From the NCBI GenBank assembly GCA_036265385.1, contig DATAPD010000055.1, positions 62,001 to 126,000 on the forward strand: DNA of 64,000 nucleotides. The letters are read 5' to 3'. The position numbers and the translations under genes were made by a program. Shown one piece after another: positions 25,048 through 34,321 of the stretch (position 1 is the first letter of the stretch; every line of letters begins with the position of its first letter). The stretch comes from DATAPD01 sp036265385 (GTDB lineage: Bacteria; Acidobacteriota; Terriglobia; Terriglobales; Acidobacteriaceae). The notes beneath the pieces were generated by a model. The model ran no database searches. It was not told the DNA's origin and worked only from the letters and a program-made list of their open reading frames with translations.

Positions 25048-25287
25048 TTAGCGGCATCCTTCGGACTTCACGACACGCTTGGTCGAAGCGGGATGTCGAA
25101 CCAACTTCTCGGGGGGACGGATCGGTCGTGGCGTAAGATTACCGCCGCAGTTTGGGCAAATCCCATGCAGCACATTGTCGGCGCAGGCGGCGCAGAAGGT
25201 GCATTCATAAGTGCATATGCGGGCGTCAGTCGCATCCGGAGGCAAGTCACGATCGCAGCATTCACAATTCGGGCGAAGTTCCAACAC
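25048..25287 (-). CDS. DUF1272 family zinc-ribbon-like protein
   Basis: 79 residues from GTG 25287 (GGGAG six bases upstream; ATG 25314 is less likely). The sequence MLELRPNCECCDRDLPPD, ICTYECTFCAACADN and GICPNCGGNLTPRPIRPPEKL carries cysteine pairs typical of DUF1272, probably binding two zinc ions. The ending STKRVVKSEGCR is conserved in relatives. Function unknown. Site S15 lies downstream, S16 upstream. Confidence 0.9.
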   Translation of the reverse strand: MLELRPNCECCDRDLPPDATDARICTYECTFCAACADNVLHGICPNCGGNLTPRPIRPPEKLVRHPASTKRVVKSEGCR

Positions 25288-25355
25288 GAGTGACTCCCAA
25301 AGGGATGTTTCCAACCGATATGAGTATACGATTTAGCTTGCGGCTCCCGCCCGCC

Positions 25356-25388
25356 TTATTGAGTGTAATAACGATCGATCACCAACCA
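25356..25388 (-). repeat. attC-like site S16 (one arm)
   Basis: Plus strand TTATTGAGTGTAATAACG then ATCGATCACCAACC. The register of the downstream CGAT fits the reverse complement of the left arm. No paired arm is obvious. Confidence 0.45.
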
Positions 25389-25573
25389 CTCAGAGCCTAC
25401 GCGAAGTGATTCTTCTTCACTCAATCCTTACCGGCGAGCAAATACCTAAAATCGGCGTAGCATCAGTGAGTTGGCCATTGCCCGCTTAGTATCTTGTACT
25501 GAGAGTATTTTGAAGATACAGTCCGTGACTGACTGCCGAATTTCCCAAGACCTGTTTTGCTCGCAACATCGCC

Positions 25574-26341
25574 ATGTGGTTGAGCTATTACTACATCGCA
25601 GAAGAATGGCTGCACACTCTTGTCGCCGGTGTTCAGCGTGTTGATGTTGGTGTCTATTACTTCCTTTGCGGTCTACACGGAAATTGGTTCTTTGATCGGC
25701 TTGCTTCCTTCCTTGAAGATAATCTCCTGCTGAAGTCGGGCCCGATCCTTGCCGTCTTCTGGTATTTCTGGTTTCGCAGCGACGAAGAGAAGGACCGCCG
25801 AACCACTATTATTGCCACTCTGGCAGGCACCTTTTTGGGCCTTCTAGCGACTCGAACAATCGCGCTTTTTCTGCCTTATCGGACGCGGCCGATTTACGAC
25901 ACTGCGCTTGTCTCGCACCCTCTCTCTTTTCCCATACCTGACGGTCTTCTCAACTGGAGTTCTTTCCCGAGCGACCACGCCGCATACTTCGTTGCCATGG
26001 CAGTGGGCGTCGTTTATTTATCTCGGAAACTGGCGATCCCAGCCGTACTGTACGTCACATTATGGATCTGTCTGCCGCGGTTGTACCTGGGTTTTCATTA
26101 TTTGTCCGATGTCCTGGTGGGTGCCACGATTGGGCTTACCGCGAGTCTCGCATGCGTCCATGCACAATGGCTTCGCACCAAGGTCGCACCTCGTACGCTT
26201 TCGATCGTGAACAGAAGCCCGCAGGTCTTTTATCCGCTCGCATTCTTGTTCATGTTCGAAATTGGTTCAATGTTCATGTCTACGCGCGAGGTCGTTCGGA
26301 CTCTCTTGCACTTCAGTTCCGTTATCGCCCACCGGCTTTAA
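25574..26341 (+). CDS. PAP2-type membrane phosphatase
   Basis: 255 residues with five or six membrane helices. PAP2 signature parts: PYRTRPIYD (motif 1), FPSDHAAYFVAMAVG (motif 2, here PSDH rather than the usual PSGH), and RLYLGFHYLSDVLVG (motif 3, R-x5-H-x3-D). Catalytic histidines are present. Likely removes phosphate from lipid phosphates or undecaprenyl pyrophosphate on the periplasmic side. A last hydrophobic stretch (YPLAFLFMFEIGSMFM) follows. Between S16 and S17. Confidence 0.88.
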   Translation: MWLSYYYIAEEWLHTLVAGVQRVDVGVYYFLCGLHGNWFFDRLASFLEDNLLLKSGPILAVFWYFWFRSDEEKDRRTTIIATLAGTFLGLLATRTIALFLPYRTRPIYDTALVSHPLSFPIPDGLLNWSSFPSDHAAYFVAMAVGVVYLSRKLAIPAVLYVTLWICLPRLYLGFHYLSDVLVGATIGLTASLACVHAQWLRTKVAPRTLSIVNRSPQVFYPLAFLFMFEIGSMFMSTREVVRTLLHFSSVIAHRL

Positions 26342-26347
26342 ACCATC

Positions 26348-26422
26348 GGCATCAGTCGATTGCGTGCTCACCTGACGCAATGGGCATCCACCCGCGTCAA
26401 CTAATGTAATTCGCTTTATGCC
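26348..26422 (+). repeat. attC-like site S17, both arms
   Basis: Outer GGCAT (26348-26352) pairs with ATGCC (26418-26422), inner TGACGC (26373-26378) with GCGTCA (26394-26399). The right arm reads GCGTCAACTAATGTAATTCG. Starts 7 bp after the PAP2 stop. Confidence 0.55.
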
Positions 26423-26469
26423 AACAAATCTCTTGTCACGCGACTTCGAGGATAGGCAGACTGTGAGTT

Positions 26470-26910
26470 ATGCAAAGGCGATTCCCACTTCGTAAGGTCA
26501 TAAACACAATTGTCGCCGTGTGGTTCTTATTATTCGTGAGTCTCTTTCTGGCCGTGCCGTGGTACCGAACACGCCTTCCGAAAGACATGCCGAAGAACTC
26601 CATTTGGATGGACGCTCCGCATGTTCCGTTTGGGTTCTACCATGGTTGGTGGCAAGGCTGCTGGGCAGAGGGAAATTCAGTCACAAAATGCAAACTATGG
26701 GGCGGATCGGAGGTGGGCACGGTTTATGCAGGAGAATATGTGGCTTGTGATGCACATCCAGTCATGGAGACGGAGCTTGTGCTCGAACCGCGCTCCGAAA
26801 TGTCATGGATCCCATCTGCAAAAATGGAACGCCTCTTACCTGTCGCTATATTGCAGAACGGAAGGAAGCTTGTGCCAAAGTTAGCTGCGGACGAGTGCGC
26901 AAAGCTTTAA
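26470..26910 (+). CDS. Hypothetical membrane-anchored protein
   Basis: 146 residues. One N-terminal helix (INTIVAVWFLLFVSLFLAVPW) places the rest outside the membrane. The soluble part has two possible disulfides (GCWAEGNSVTKCKLW and CDAHP) and ends with KLVPKLAADECAKL. No family recognised. The last gene of the second small-gene block; a very weak attC-like trace follows at 26911-26940. Confidence 0.6.
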   Translation: MQRRFPLRKVINTIVAVWFLLFVSLFLAVPWYRTRLPKDMPKNSIWMDAPHVPFGFYHGWWQGCWAEGNSVTKCKLWGGSEVGTVYAGEYVACDAHPVMETELVLEPRSEMSWIPSAKMERLLPVAILQNGRKLVPKLAADECAKL

Positions 26911-27004
26911 GAACTTCTGTCCGCCATTAATTTGAACTAGTGCGTTCTGCATCAACCTGGTTTGCTTCGGCAAGAATCATTCCAGTTCCGTTCTCGTGGA
27001 AGTT

Positions 27005-29749
27005 TCATCTCGCATCCTTGGACGTTGTAAACATCACCGCATCGCTTTGCCGCGAGCCGTGGGAAACTGCAATGTATTTTCCGTCGCCGGAAAACGCACA
27101 TCCCCACACCTTCCCCGAACTGAAATGGGTGAGCTGTTTTTGCGGTCCAGTTCCAAGTACCTGCTGCGACCATAAATTGGGAACGCCGCTACGGAGGTCG
27201 GGATATGCGACAGATCGGTTATCCGGCATCCAGCATAGCGTGCTCACGCTCAAATCGAACGTCGTTGGAACAAGTATTTCTCCTTCAAGCTTTCCATCTT
27301 CGGCCGCTAAGACTGCACCACCAATTAGCCCGTTCTTCAGCGGCGTCGCAAAAAGCAGATGTTTTTCATCGAACGACAAGAACGGGGGGCTGATCGCTAC
27401 ACGATCAGAAAACCGTTTGGGTGTGTCGCCAGAAAATGGGACAGTAAAAATATAGGAACTTCCGCCTTTCGGTTGCCCCCAATAGAAGATTGTCCCGCCG
27501 ACTGTTCCGCATGACGGCATCATTCCCCCATCGGTGTGAGGGATCTGCGAGGCACTTCCAGTCTGCGGGTCAAGTTTCCACAAACTAGACCCGCCAGTTT
27601 CGCTGGAATAAACGACGGCACGCCTGTGGTCGCAGACGGTCGGGCTTCCGTGGTACACTCCGTCGAACGTCAGTTGGCGCGTATTGCCGCCATCGACATT
27701 GGAAGTAAAAAGATCCCAATTCTGGGAGTGATTGCCGATGTAAACGAGTTGGTCATCAGCACCGAAAGTGACGCCGCCATTCATGCCATCAAGCCGGCCC
27801 GTGGTCACCTGCTGGGCCTTATCCGGCGCATTCGCTGGACCAACCCACAAGTCACTGGACATGTTCCGCTGCACCGACGCGAGCTTTTGCGCATCGGAAG
27901 CGACTGCTACCGACAAATAGTCGCTCAGGTCATTCGAAATGCGCCTCACTTTGCCACTGGGATACTCAGTTACCCAGAGTTGAATGTTTGCGCCAGTCCT
28001 TTCCATTGCGGCCAGAAGTATTCCGCTCCCATCTGGAAGCCATGAGAAATCCAGCACCTCGCGCCAGTGCCTGCCGGCAATCGTTCTTTGGGCGCCACTG
28101 ACGGGATTAATTTCAATAAGAGAAACAGGCAGCCCGGTGGAATCGTTTCCCGACTTATTCAGGGCAACAATTCTTTTTCCGTCAGGGGACCAGGCGACTG
28201 CATAATTTCCCGTTGCTGTAGAGCCGACATACTCGCTCACTTTGTGCGACGCGCTGCCGTCGGCTCTCCCAACCATAATGTTGATTTTGTTCGTTCGAAC
28301 GTCCTGAACGGCATAAGTCATTTGGCTGCCATCAGGCGAAAACGAAACCGCTGTATCGACTTTGTCCAGCAAAAGCCGAGGCGTGCCTCCCAGCACCGGG
28401 ACTTGATAAAGAGTGCCGTCCGCGCCCTCTACTGAACTTTTCGTGTAGTCGATAAAACCACCATCAGGGGTGAAGGAAACATTGCCAATGAGCTCTTCCT
28501 GGGCGGAAACAACCTGTACCGCACTGGGCGTAGCAATTTGCCGTACCCACAAGCTGAAGCGCCCATCCTTGTTGGATACGTATGCGAGATAGTGGCCGTC
28601 AGGAGAAATGCGGGACAGCATGACATCACCAGTCGAACTCAAGCTGGAGATGGTTGCATTCTGGAATGCCGTGGCGGCCATGCCGGAGGAAAAAACTCCA
28701 GCGCGATACGCGAGAATACCCGCGACGACAAAAAGCACAAGCAACGCTGCACTGACGATGACTAGCTTTCGAAGTGGCGAAGGCTTTGAAGCAACGGCCT
28801 GCATCGCATCAGAGGAGCTGTGCGCTGCGACAAAAGTGGAAGCAGACTTGCCATCATCCTGCGTGCGGATAGAAGCATGAGATGAACTGGAATCCCGTCT
28901 CAACCGTTCGAGATCCGCGCGCATCTCAGCCGCACTCTGGCAACGAAGTCTGGGATCCTTTTCTAAGGCTTTATTGATGAGCTCTTCAAGCCTTGGCAAG
29001 ACCTGCGGATTCAGCCGCACTGGCGCGACCGGAGCTCGATTCAGAATGCCGTCAAAAATCACGCCGGAAGTGTCCCCAGCAAAGGGCAGCGTGCCCGTGG
29101 CCATCTCGTAAAGTACCGCTCCGAACGAAAACAGATCGCTGCGTGCGTCCAAATCTTTTCCGCGCACTTGCTCGGGGGACATGTAAGCCACCGTCCCGAG
29201 TGCCGTGCCCGGGCTCGTAAGGTGTTCGTGTTCGATCGTGGCCGTGAGTTCGGGTTCGTTCGAGGACGATGTCGCCGCCGCACTCATTTTGGCCAGTCCG
29301 AAATCGAGAATCTTCGCGTGTCCGCGTTTCGTAATGAAGATGTTTGCGGGCTTTATGTCACGATGCACTATACCTTCGGCATGCGCAGCATCCAAGGCAT
29401 CCGCGACTTCGATCGCAAGCGAGAGAAGCGTATCCATCTCAAGCGGCCTGCCGGCAATGCGGTGCTTGAGTGTCACTCCCTCGAGATATTCCATCACGAT
29501 GAAAGACTGGCCATCGTGCTTGCCGATTTCGTGGATAGTGCAGATGTTTGGATGATTGAGCGCCGAAGCTGCTCGCGCTTCCCGGCGAAATCTCTCAAGG
29601 GCTTGCCGGTCAGACGCTACACTCTCGGGAAGAAACTTGAGAGCGACGAAGCGTCCGAGCTCGGTGTCTTCCGCCTTATAAACAACTCCCATCCCGCCGC
29701 CGCCGAGTTTCTCAACAATTCGGTAGTGGGATATGGTCGTGCCGAGCAT
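27005..29749 (-). CDS. Receptor-like Ser/Thr protein kinase with TolB/WD40-like propeller
   Basis: 914 residues from ATG 29749 (frame open to 29809). Kinase domain 8-285: G-loop GGGGMGVVY at 16-24, Lys38, HRDIKPAN at 129-136 and DFG at 149-151, followed by the GTVAYMSPEQVRG activation segment. One membrane helix spans about 328-350 (LVIVSAALLVLFVVAGILAY). The extracellular part is a TolB/PD40-like propeller with repeated YVSNKDGRFSLWV, YTKSSVEGADG, AWSPDGKRIVAL and CWMPDNRSVAY blades. Domain order is frequent in Acidobacteriota. Likely senses an extracellular signal and phosphorylates cytoplasmic targets, which are unknown. Confidence 0.93.
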   Translation of the reverse strand: MLGTTISHYRIVEKLGGGGMGVVYKAEDTELGRFVALKFLPESVASDRQALERFRREARAASALNHPNICTIHEIGKHDGQSFIVMEYLEGVTLKHRIAGRPLEMDTLLSLAIEVADALDAAHAEGIVHRDIKPANIFITKRGHAKILDFGLAKMSAAATSSSNEPELTATIEHEHLTSPGTALGTVAYMSPEQVRGKDLDARSDLFSFGAVLYEMATGTLPFAGDTSGVIFDGILNRAPVAPVRLNPQVLPRLEELINKALEKDPRLRCQSAAEMRADLERLRRDSSSSHASIRTQDDGKSASTFVAAHSSSDAMQAVASKPSPLRKLVIVSAALLVLFVVAGILAYRAGVFSSGMAATAFQNATISSLSSTGDVMLSRISPDGHYLAYVSNKDGRFSLWVRQIATPSAVQVVSAQEELIGNVSFTPDGGFIDYTKSSVEGADGTLYQVPVLGGTPRLLLDKVDTAVSFSPDGSQMTYAVQDVRTNKINIMVGRADGSASHKVSEYVGSTATGNYAVAWSPDGKRIVALNKSGNDSTGLPVSLIEINPVSGAQRTIAGRHWREVLDFSWLPDGSGILLAAMERTGANIQLWVTEYPSGKVRRISNDLSDYLSVAVASDAQKLASVQRNMSSDLWVGPANAPDKAQQVTTGRLDGMNGGVTFGADDQLVYIGNHSQNWDLFTSNVDGGNTRQLTFDGVYHGSPTVCDHRRAVVYSSETGGSSLWKLDPQTGSASQIPHTDGGMMPSCGTVGGTIFYWGQPKGGSSYIFTVPFSGDTPKRFSDRVAISPPFLSFDEKHLLFATPLKNGLIGGAVLAAEDGKLEGEILVPTTFDLSVSTLCWMPDNRSVAYPDLRSGVPNLWSQQVLGTGPQKQLTHFSSGKVWGCAFSGDGKYIAVSHGSRQSDAVMFTTSKDAR

Positions 29750-29863
29750 GGGTACTGATCGTACGTGGATGTAAGCAGCCGGGTCAACGAGAGCCGTTGC
29801 GAAGGACAAACCCTTTGCTCATGACGAGCGATTCATCCCTCGTCGCCGCAATTCCCAGAACTT

Positions 29864-31528
29864 TCACCCATTCGCGAGTACATCGCGAACCTTGTGCAGC
29901 AGGGCATCTGGAGTAAATGGCTTCTCGATGAAGGCTCGCCCATGGGAAAGCAGTTCGGCCACATCTCCAGTGCCGTCAGCATATCCAGACATGTAAATAA
30001 TCTTTGTGTGTGGCTGTAACTCTCGCAGAGCCTCCGCGAGTTCGCGGCCACCCATCTGGGGCATCACGATATCAGTGATTACTAGATCGATTGGTTCCGC
30101 ATGTTCGCGCACCAGCCGCAGAGCTTCTCTTCCATTCGTTGCGGACAAGACGCTGTAACCTTTGTTTGCCAGAACTTCACAAAGCAAACTGCGGATATCG
30201 TTTTCATCATCCACTACCAGAACTGTTTCCATGCCTCTCGTCGGATGGGAGCTCGCTTTCTCCATTGCGCTGCTTTCAGGGCTACCGTCGCATCGCGGAA
30301 ACAAGATGTGGAAAGTTGTTCCGTGTCCCGGCTCGCTATCCACGCTGATGTGACCGCCTGCTTGGTGAACGATGCCATATACGGTTGCGAGCCCGAGCCC
30401 GGTACCCTTGCCCTGTTCTTTCGTAGTAAAGAATGGTTCGAAAATCCTCTCCCTGATCTCGGGAGACATTCCAATCCCAGTGTCACTCACGATCAGACGC
30501 ACCACTGATCCGTAATGGCGGTGCGGAGAATATCGAGTTCTCTCGTCTTCGTTTATCAGAGCGTTCGTCGTCTCCAAAACAAGTTTTCCGCCCCGCGGCA
30601 TGGCATCGGCGGCGTTGATTACAAGATTCAGGATGACCTGCTCGATCTGTCCGCGATCTGCACGAAGCAAGCCCAGCCCGGGCGCCAGATGCATCGCGAC
30701 TTCGATGTCATCGCTCAATAAACGGCGCAACATGTCCGCCATATCGTTCAGCACAGTGTTCAAGCTCAATATCTCTGCATGTGGTTTTTGCCGGCGGCTG
30801 AAAGCCAGCAGCTGGCGCGTAAGCGAATTGGCCCGTTCTGCAGCTTTCTGAATTTGATTCACTTGCTTGAGCAAGTGCTCGTCACCACTCAACTCAGAGC
30901 GCATGGTTTCGCAATAACCAACCACGATGGTCATAAGGTTGTTGAAATCGTGCGCAAGTCCACCCGCCAGTCTCCCGATGGCTTCCAGCTTGCGGGTGCG
31001 CAGCAACTCCTCCTCGACTCGTTCACGTTGCTCGACTTCGGAACGCAGCCGATCATTTGCCTGCTGCAGCTCGACCGTGCGCTCTGCTACACGCAGTTCC
31101 AGTTCATCGCGAGCTCTCGCCAAATCGGCCTGACTCTGCTTGAGTTCATGCTCTGCCTTAATGCGTTCGGTAATGTCCTGCGCATGGCCCAGTATACGCA
31201 CCGGTGAACCCGGCTTTTCGTGCAGCACGTTTCGATAGAGCCACAAACGGTCCGTACCGTCTTTGGCTCGCAAGCGCATAATCCCGCTATCTATGGAATT
31301 AGTGCGTAAGCGGGTGAGGTAATCATTGAAGAGGTGCTGTACTGATGGAGCAAGAAAGTCTCGAATATTGCGACCGCAACAATCCTCCGCCGCATAGCCT
31401 AAAGACTGCGCCGCAGCGGGATTGATGGTCAGCAGTATGCCTTCCAAGTCGTGAACGCACATCAAGCCGAGACTGTTCTCGACCAAGAGGCGGTAAAGCT
31501 TCGCATCCTGTTCAGAGGGCGTTGCCAT
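29864..31528 (-). CDS. Hybrid histidine kinase, PAS-HisKA-HATPase-REC
   Basis: 554 residues, cytoplasmic. PAS domain about 10-125 (LYRLLVENSLGLMCVHDL and GHAQDITERIKAE). A coiled coil (about 128-180) leads to HisKA with His193 in LAHDFNNLMT, then HATPase with NAADAMPRGG, DTGIGMS and GTGLGLATVYGIV. A C-terminal receiver domain (VLVVDDENDIRSLL, LVITDIVMPQMGG) is attached. No membrane segment. It may pass phosphate internally or to a separate partner; a downstream regulator is not obvious. Its start codon has no clear ribosome binding site. Confidence 0.93.
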   Translation of the reverse strand: MATPSEQDAKLYRLLVENSLGLMCVHDLEGILLTINPAAAQSLGYAAEDCCGRNIRDFLAPSVQHLFNDYLTRLRTNSIDSGIMRLRAKDGTDRLWLYRNVLHEKPGSPVRILGHAQDITERIKAEHELKQSQADLARARDELELRVAERTVELQQANDRLRSEVEQRERVEEELLRTRKLEAIGRLAGGLAHDFNNLMTIVVGYCETMRSELSGDEHLLKQVNQIQKAAERANSLTRQLLAFSRRQKPHAEILSLNTVLNDMADMLRRLLSDDIEVAMHLAPGLGLLRADRGQIEQVILNLVINAADAMPRGGKLVLETTNALINEDERTRYSPHRHYGSVVRLIVSDTGIGMSPEIRERIFEPFFTTKEQGKGTGLGLATVYGIVHQAGGHISVDSEPGHGTTFHILFPRCDGSPESSAMEKASSHPTRGMETVLVVDDENDIRSLLCEVLANKGYSVLSATNGREALRLVREHAEPIDLVITDIVMPQMGGRELAEALRELQPHTKIIYMSGYADGTGDVAELLSHGRAFIEKPFTPDALLHKVRDVLANG

Positions 31529-31954
31529 GATTTACAACTCGATCAGCCTTTGAAACCCATTCGCTCCGCTCGAGGATTCGTCTGCCCTTCAGCTCAATAG
31601 TCCGGACGTGATCCGAGGACTGCTCGAGACAACGCAAGAGGGCTGGCTGGAAACCTAAAACTGATATAGCTCCGATTGAGGAGCTACGCAAGTCGCGATT
31701 GAAGCAGCGGAAAAATTGTTTGAAAGTCGCAATTCGCGGTTAAGACACTAGAAATCAGGTGTTCCGGCGTGACTACGAGCGCCCTTATCTTCCTGCTTGA
31801 CTCCTTCTTATCGCGGTATCAAAATTGCGCCAAACTGTGGCCGCTGATCGTCCTTCCCCTAAAGAAAACGATCATCATTCGGGCCAGGCCGGTAGTACAG
31901 CCACTCTCTTTTTTTGCCCACCTCGTCGCGATAGCATCACTGGGAGGTCTTCCA
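31529..31954. other. Gene-free gap
   Basis: 426 bp between the hybrid kinase and the small membrane protein. No convincing gene, repeat or RNA structure was recognised. It probably holds the promoters of both. Confidence 0.5.
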
Positions 31955-32188
31955 ATGAACCAGAATCTTCGTCCCATTCTTTGGATCGCAACCATGGCTT
32001 ATTTTGGCTATCTCTGGGCTGGTCGCGGCTTGCCTATCATGAATAGTGTCACCGTTCTCGGCACGGTCATTGGGATCCTGGCGGGATTTCTTCTCGCGAC
32101 CATGTTCGCGCGCCGCGCAAGGCGCAAACGATCTCAGCTGCCTGCTAACCGGCTCGCAAAGACATCGTTTAGCGGAACGCGGCTTTAG
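31955..32188 (+). CDS. Small two-helix membrane protein
   Basis: 77 residues from ATG 31955 with GGGAGGT upstream; the longer frame from 31769 is not supported. Two hydrophobic segments (ILWIATMAYFGYLWAG and VTVLGTVIGILAGFLLATMFA) are followed by a strongly basic tail (RRARRKRSQLPANRLAK). The tail could bind nucleic acid or lipid head groups. Function unknown. Confidence 0.7.
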   Translation: MNQNLRPILWIATMAYFGYLWAGRGLPIMNSVTVLGTVIGILAGFLLATMFARRARRKRSQLPANRLAKTSFSGTRL

Positions 32189-32212
32189 TGCAACCGGTTC
32201 CGCTTCGTCCAT

Positions 32213-34321
32213 CTACTGAATTGTCAAAGTAGCACCCGCGGAATGCGCCAGAGTTCCACTAGTCGCGTTCACAGTAAAGTTGTACGTCCCTGATTGTGAT
32301 TTCCGTGTTGCTTTGATCGTCAGAGTAGAAACTCCGGATCCAACTACCGGATTAAGGTTGAAAGAGTTACTAGTCTTCGGCGGCAATCCAGAGACGCTGA
32401 GTTGCACACTTCCACTAAAACCATTCAGCGCGCTGATGGTGATTTGATACTGCGTCGAGCTGTTTTTCGAAATAGTCCGTGATGACGGCGAAATTGAAAT
32501 AGAAAAGTCAGCCGGAGCAGGAGCTTTAACAACAAGCGTTGCTGCAACAGTATGAACCAAAGTTCCGCTGGTTGCTTTGACCGTTAGCGGATATGTCCCC
32601 GCAGCCGTTGTACTGAGCGTCGCAACATTCATCACGCTAGTGCCGGAACCGCTCACCGTGGATGGAGTGAACGTCGCTGTCGCGCCGCTTGGTAATCCAG
32701 TCACAGAAAATCCAACTGTTCCGCTGAAGCCGCCACTCGCTGTGATATTCAGGTTGTAGTTCACTGATGTTCCGCGCGTAACGGTTTGCGAAGTTGGCGT
32801 GACGCCAAAAGTGAAATCAGGCGCGGCGGTCGCTGTAACGAGATGCACGAAGGATGCGACGGACGGAACCCCCGCAGAATTTAGTAGAAACAACATGTAG
32901 TAGCCCGGTGGAGCGATATTGCTGTTGGGAGGCGCTGTGGCCACTATGCTCCCGGATCCAGTAGTAAACGACATCTCAACCAGACGCTGCTCTTGGTCGA
33001 ACGAGTGAGTTGGGACTCCAGGCCGAACTAGCACTGCTTGCGAAATGGACGCGGCATCAGGCGTTTGTATTGTGAATGTGTTGCCATAACTGATAGAGGA
33101 TGGAGAACCCGTAATTGCCGGTCGAGTTGCCGCGATCACCTTTCCAGTGCTGTCAGTAGTGAAGAGGTATGCGGGCTTGTAAATTTCCATGTGCTGTTCA
33201 TAGCTGCCGCGCACCGGATTTCCTCCAGCGAACCAGACGGTTGCATCGGGTAACAACAAAGCCACCGAATGATAGAGTCGGGCATAGGCATTCGCTCCGG
33301 CGGAAGACATCGCGTTTGTCGCAGGATCGTACAAGTCAGCGTTCAAACTCGCAGTAGTCAAATCTTCATCGTTGTAAGATCCGCCGAGCGCGAGGATCTG
33401 GCCGTTCGGCAACATCACTGCATTCATCTCAATGCGCGGCTGAGACATGCTCGGACCGTAGTTCCAGGCTGGCGTAGCTGCGGAAAGATCGATCAGTTCC
33501 GTGCTGGCCGTTGCCGGATTTCCGCCGCCCAAAATTAAGACTCGCGGTTTGTAATTATTCTCTGGCCGAAGCGGCAGGAGAACTGAGCTTCCGTACGTTC
33601 GAGCACTGCCATATTTCATGCTCGCGATTGTGGTCCAAGTGCCAGTTGCTGGATTGAACGTTCTGGCTGGCGATGTCGAACCCGAGTAGAACACTTTGCC
33701 GTTCGGTAACAGATGCATTCGCGGGTAAAGAGGGGGAGTCCACCCTGCGGTGATCGGAGCAGACCATCCTGAACCCAAAGTAAATATCTCGACTGTTTTA
33801 TTCGTCGCGCCGGTCTCGTCTCGCCCCGAAAAAGTCATGACGCGTCCGTCCCCGAGCAGGGTAGGCGTTGGATACCACCGGCCATGCGCCATGTTTGCAA
33901 GGTTAGTAAAGCTGTTGGTGCTGGGGTTGAATACCGCGCTGCGTTTTACACCCTCGAAAGGGTCATACTGCAAGTTGCCACCGTTGATGAAAGGTCGACC
34001 ATCCGGTAGCACCACCATGCCATTACAAAACATGTCCCAGGATTGAGTTTGAGTTGTGAACGAATTCGCAACTGGATCCCAGACCGCGCTCACCAAAATG
34101 TTCGACGCCAGGTTGGGAGGATAGTTTCCCGACCCTGCAATGATCAGCACCTTGCCATTGTGCATAAGCGCAGCGTGAATCGGATTGACCGGGACTAAAT
34201 TTGGCAAAGTTCGCCACTGCCCATACAAGTTGGCCTGTGCAGCTGAATACTGGACTATTGCGAGAAAAATAATGGGGAGCGTAACGGCGAGGGAAAAATG
34301 CAAACTACCCCTGCGGTTCAT
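32213..34321 (-). CDS. Secreted galactose-oxidase-like radical copper oxidase with Ig-like repeats
   Basis: 702 residues from ATG 34321 (GAGG upstream). Signal peptide to about residue 29. A seven-bladed kelch-like propeller with glyoxal/galactose oxidase motifs follows: Cys99 and Tyr150 could form the thioether-linked cofactor, Tyr350 and His351 (ARLYHSVALLL) and His439 (PTHSFDQEQRLVEM) are the expected copper ligands. DUF1929-like domain to about 500. Then two Ig-like or BACON-like repeats of about 90 residues (starting FTFGVTPTSQTVTRG and FSISISPSSRTISKN). Likely oxidises an alcohol or aldehyde to give H2O2. Substrate unknown. Confidence 0.9.
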   Translation of the reverse strand: MNRRGSLHFSLAVTLPIIFLAIVQYSAAQANLYGQWRTLPNLVPVNPIHAALMHNGKVLIIAGSGNYPPNLASNILVSAVWDPVANSFTTQTQSWDMFCNGMVVLPDGRPFINGGNLQYDPFEGVKRSAVFNPSTNSFTNLANMAHGRWYPTPTLLGDGRVMTFSGRDETGATNKTVEIFTLGSGWSAPITAGWTPPLYPRMHLLPNGKVFYSGSTSPARTFNPATGTWTTIASMKYGSARTYGSSVLLPLRPENNYKPRVLILGGGNPATASTELIDLSAATPAWNYGPSMSQPRIEMNAVMLPNGQILALGGSYNDEDLTTASLNADLYDPATNAMSSAGANAYARLYHSVALLLPDATVWFAGGNPVRGSYEQHMEIYKPAYLFTTDSTGKVIAATRPAITGSPSSISYGNTFTIQTPDAASISQAVLVRPGVPTHSFDQEQRLVEMSFTTGSGSIVATAPPNSNIAPPGYYMLFLLNSAGVPSVASFVHLVTATAAPDFTFGVTPTSQTVTRGTSVNYNLNITASGGFSGTVGFSVTGLPSGATATFTPSTVSGSGTSVMNVATLSTTAAGTYPLTVKATSGTLVHTVAATLVVKAPAPADFSISISPSSRTISKNSSTQYQITISALNGFSGSVQLSVSGLPPKTSNSFNLNPVVGSGVSTLTIKATRKSQSGTYNFTVNATSGTLAHSAGATLTIQ

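Noticed and set aside
26911..26940. An eighteenth attC-like site
   Set aside because: Only CCGCCATTAA and part of the arm match. It is mentioned with the preceding gene but is too weak to count.
27205..29758. Several plus-strand frames of 60-196 residues opposite the receptor kinase
   Set aside because: All are antisense shadows of the 914-residue kinase-TolB gene.
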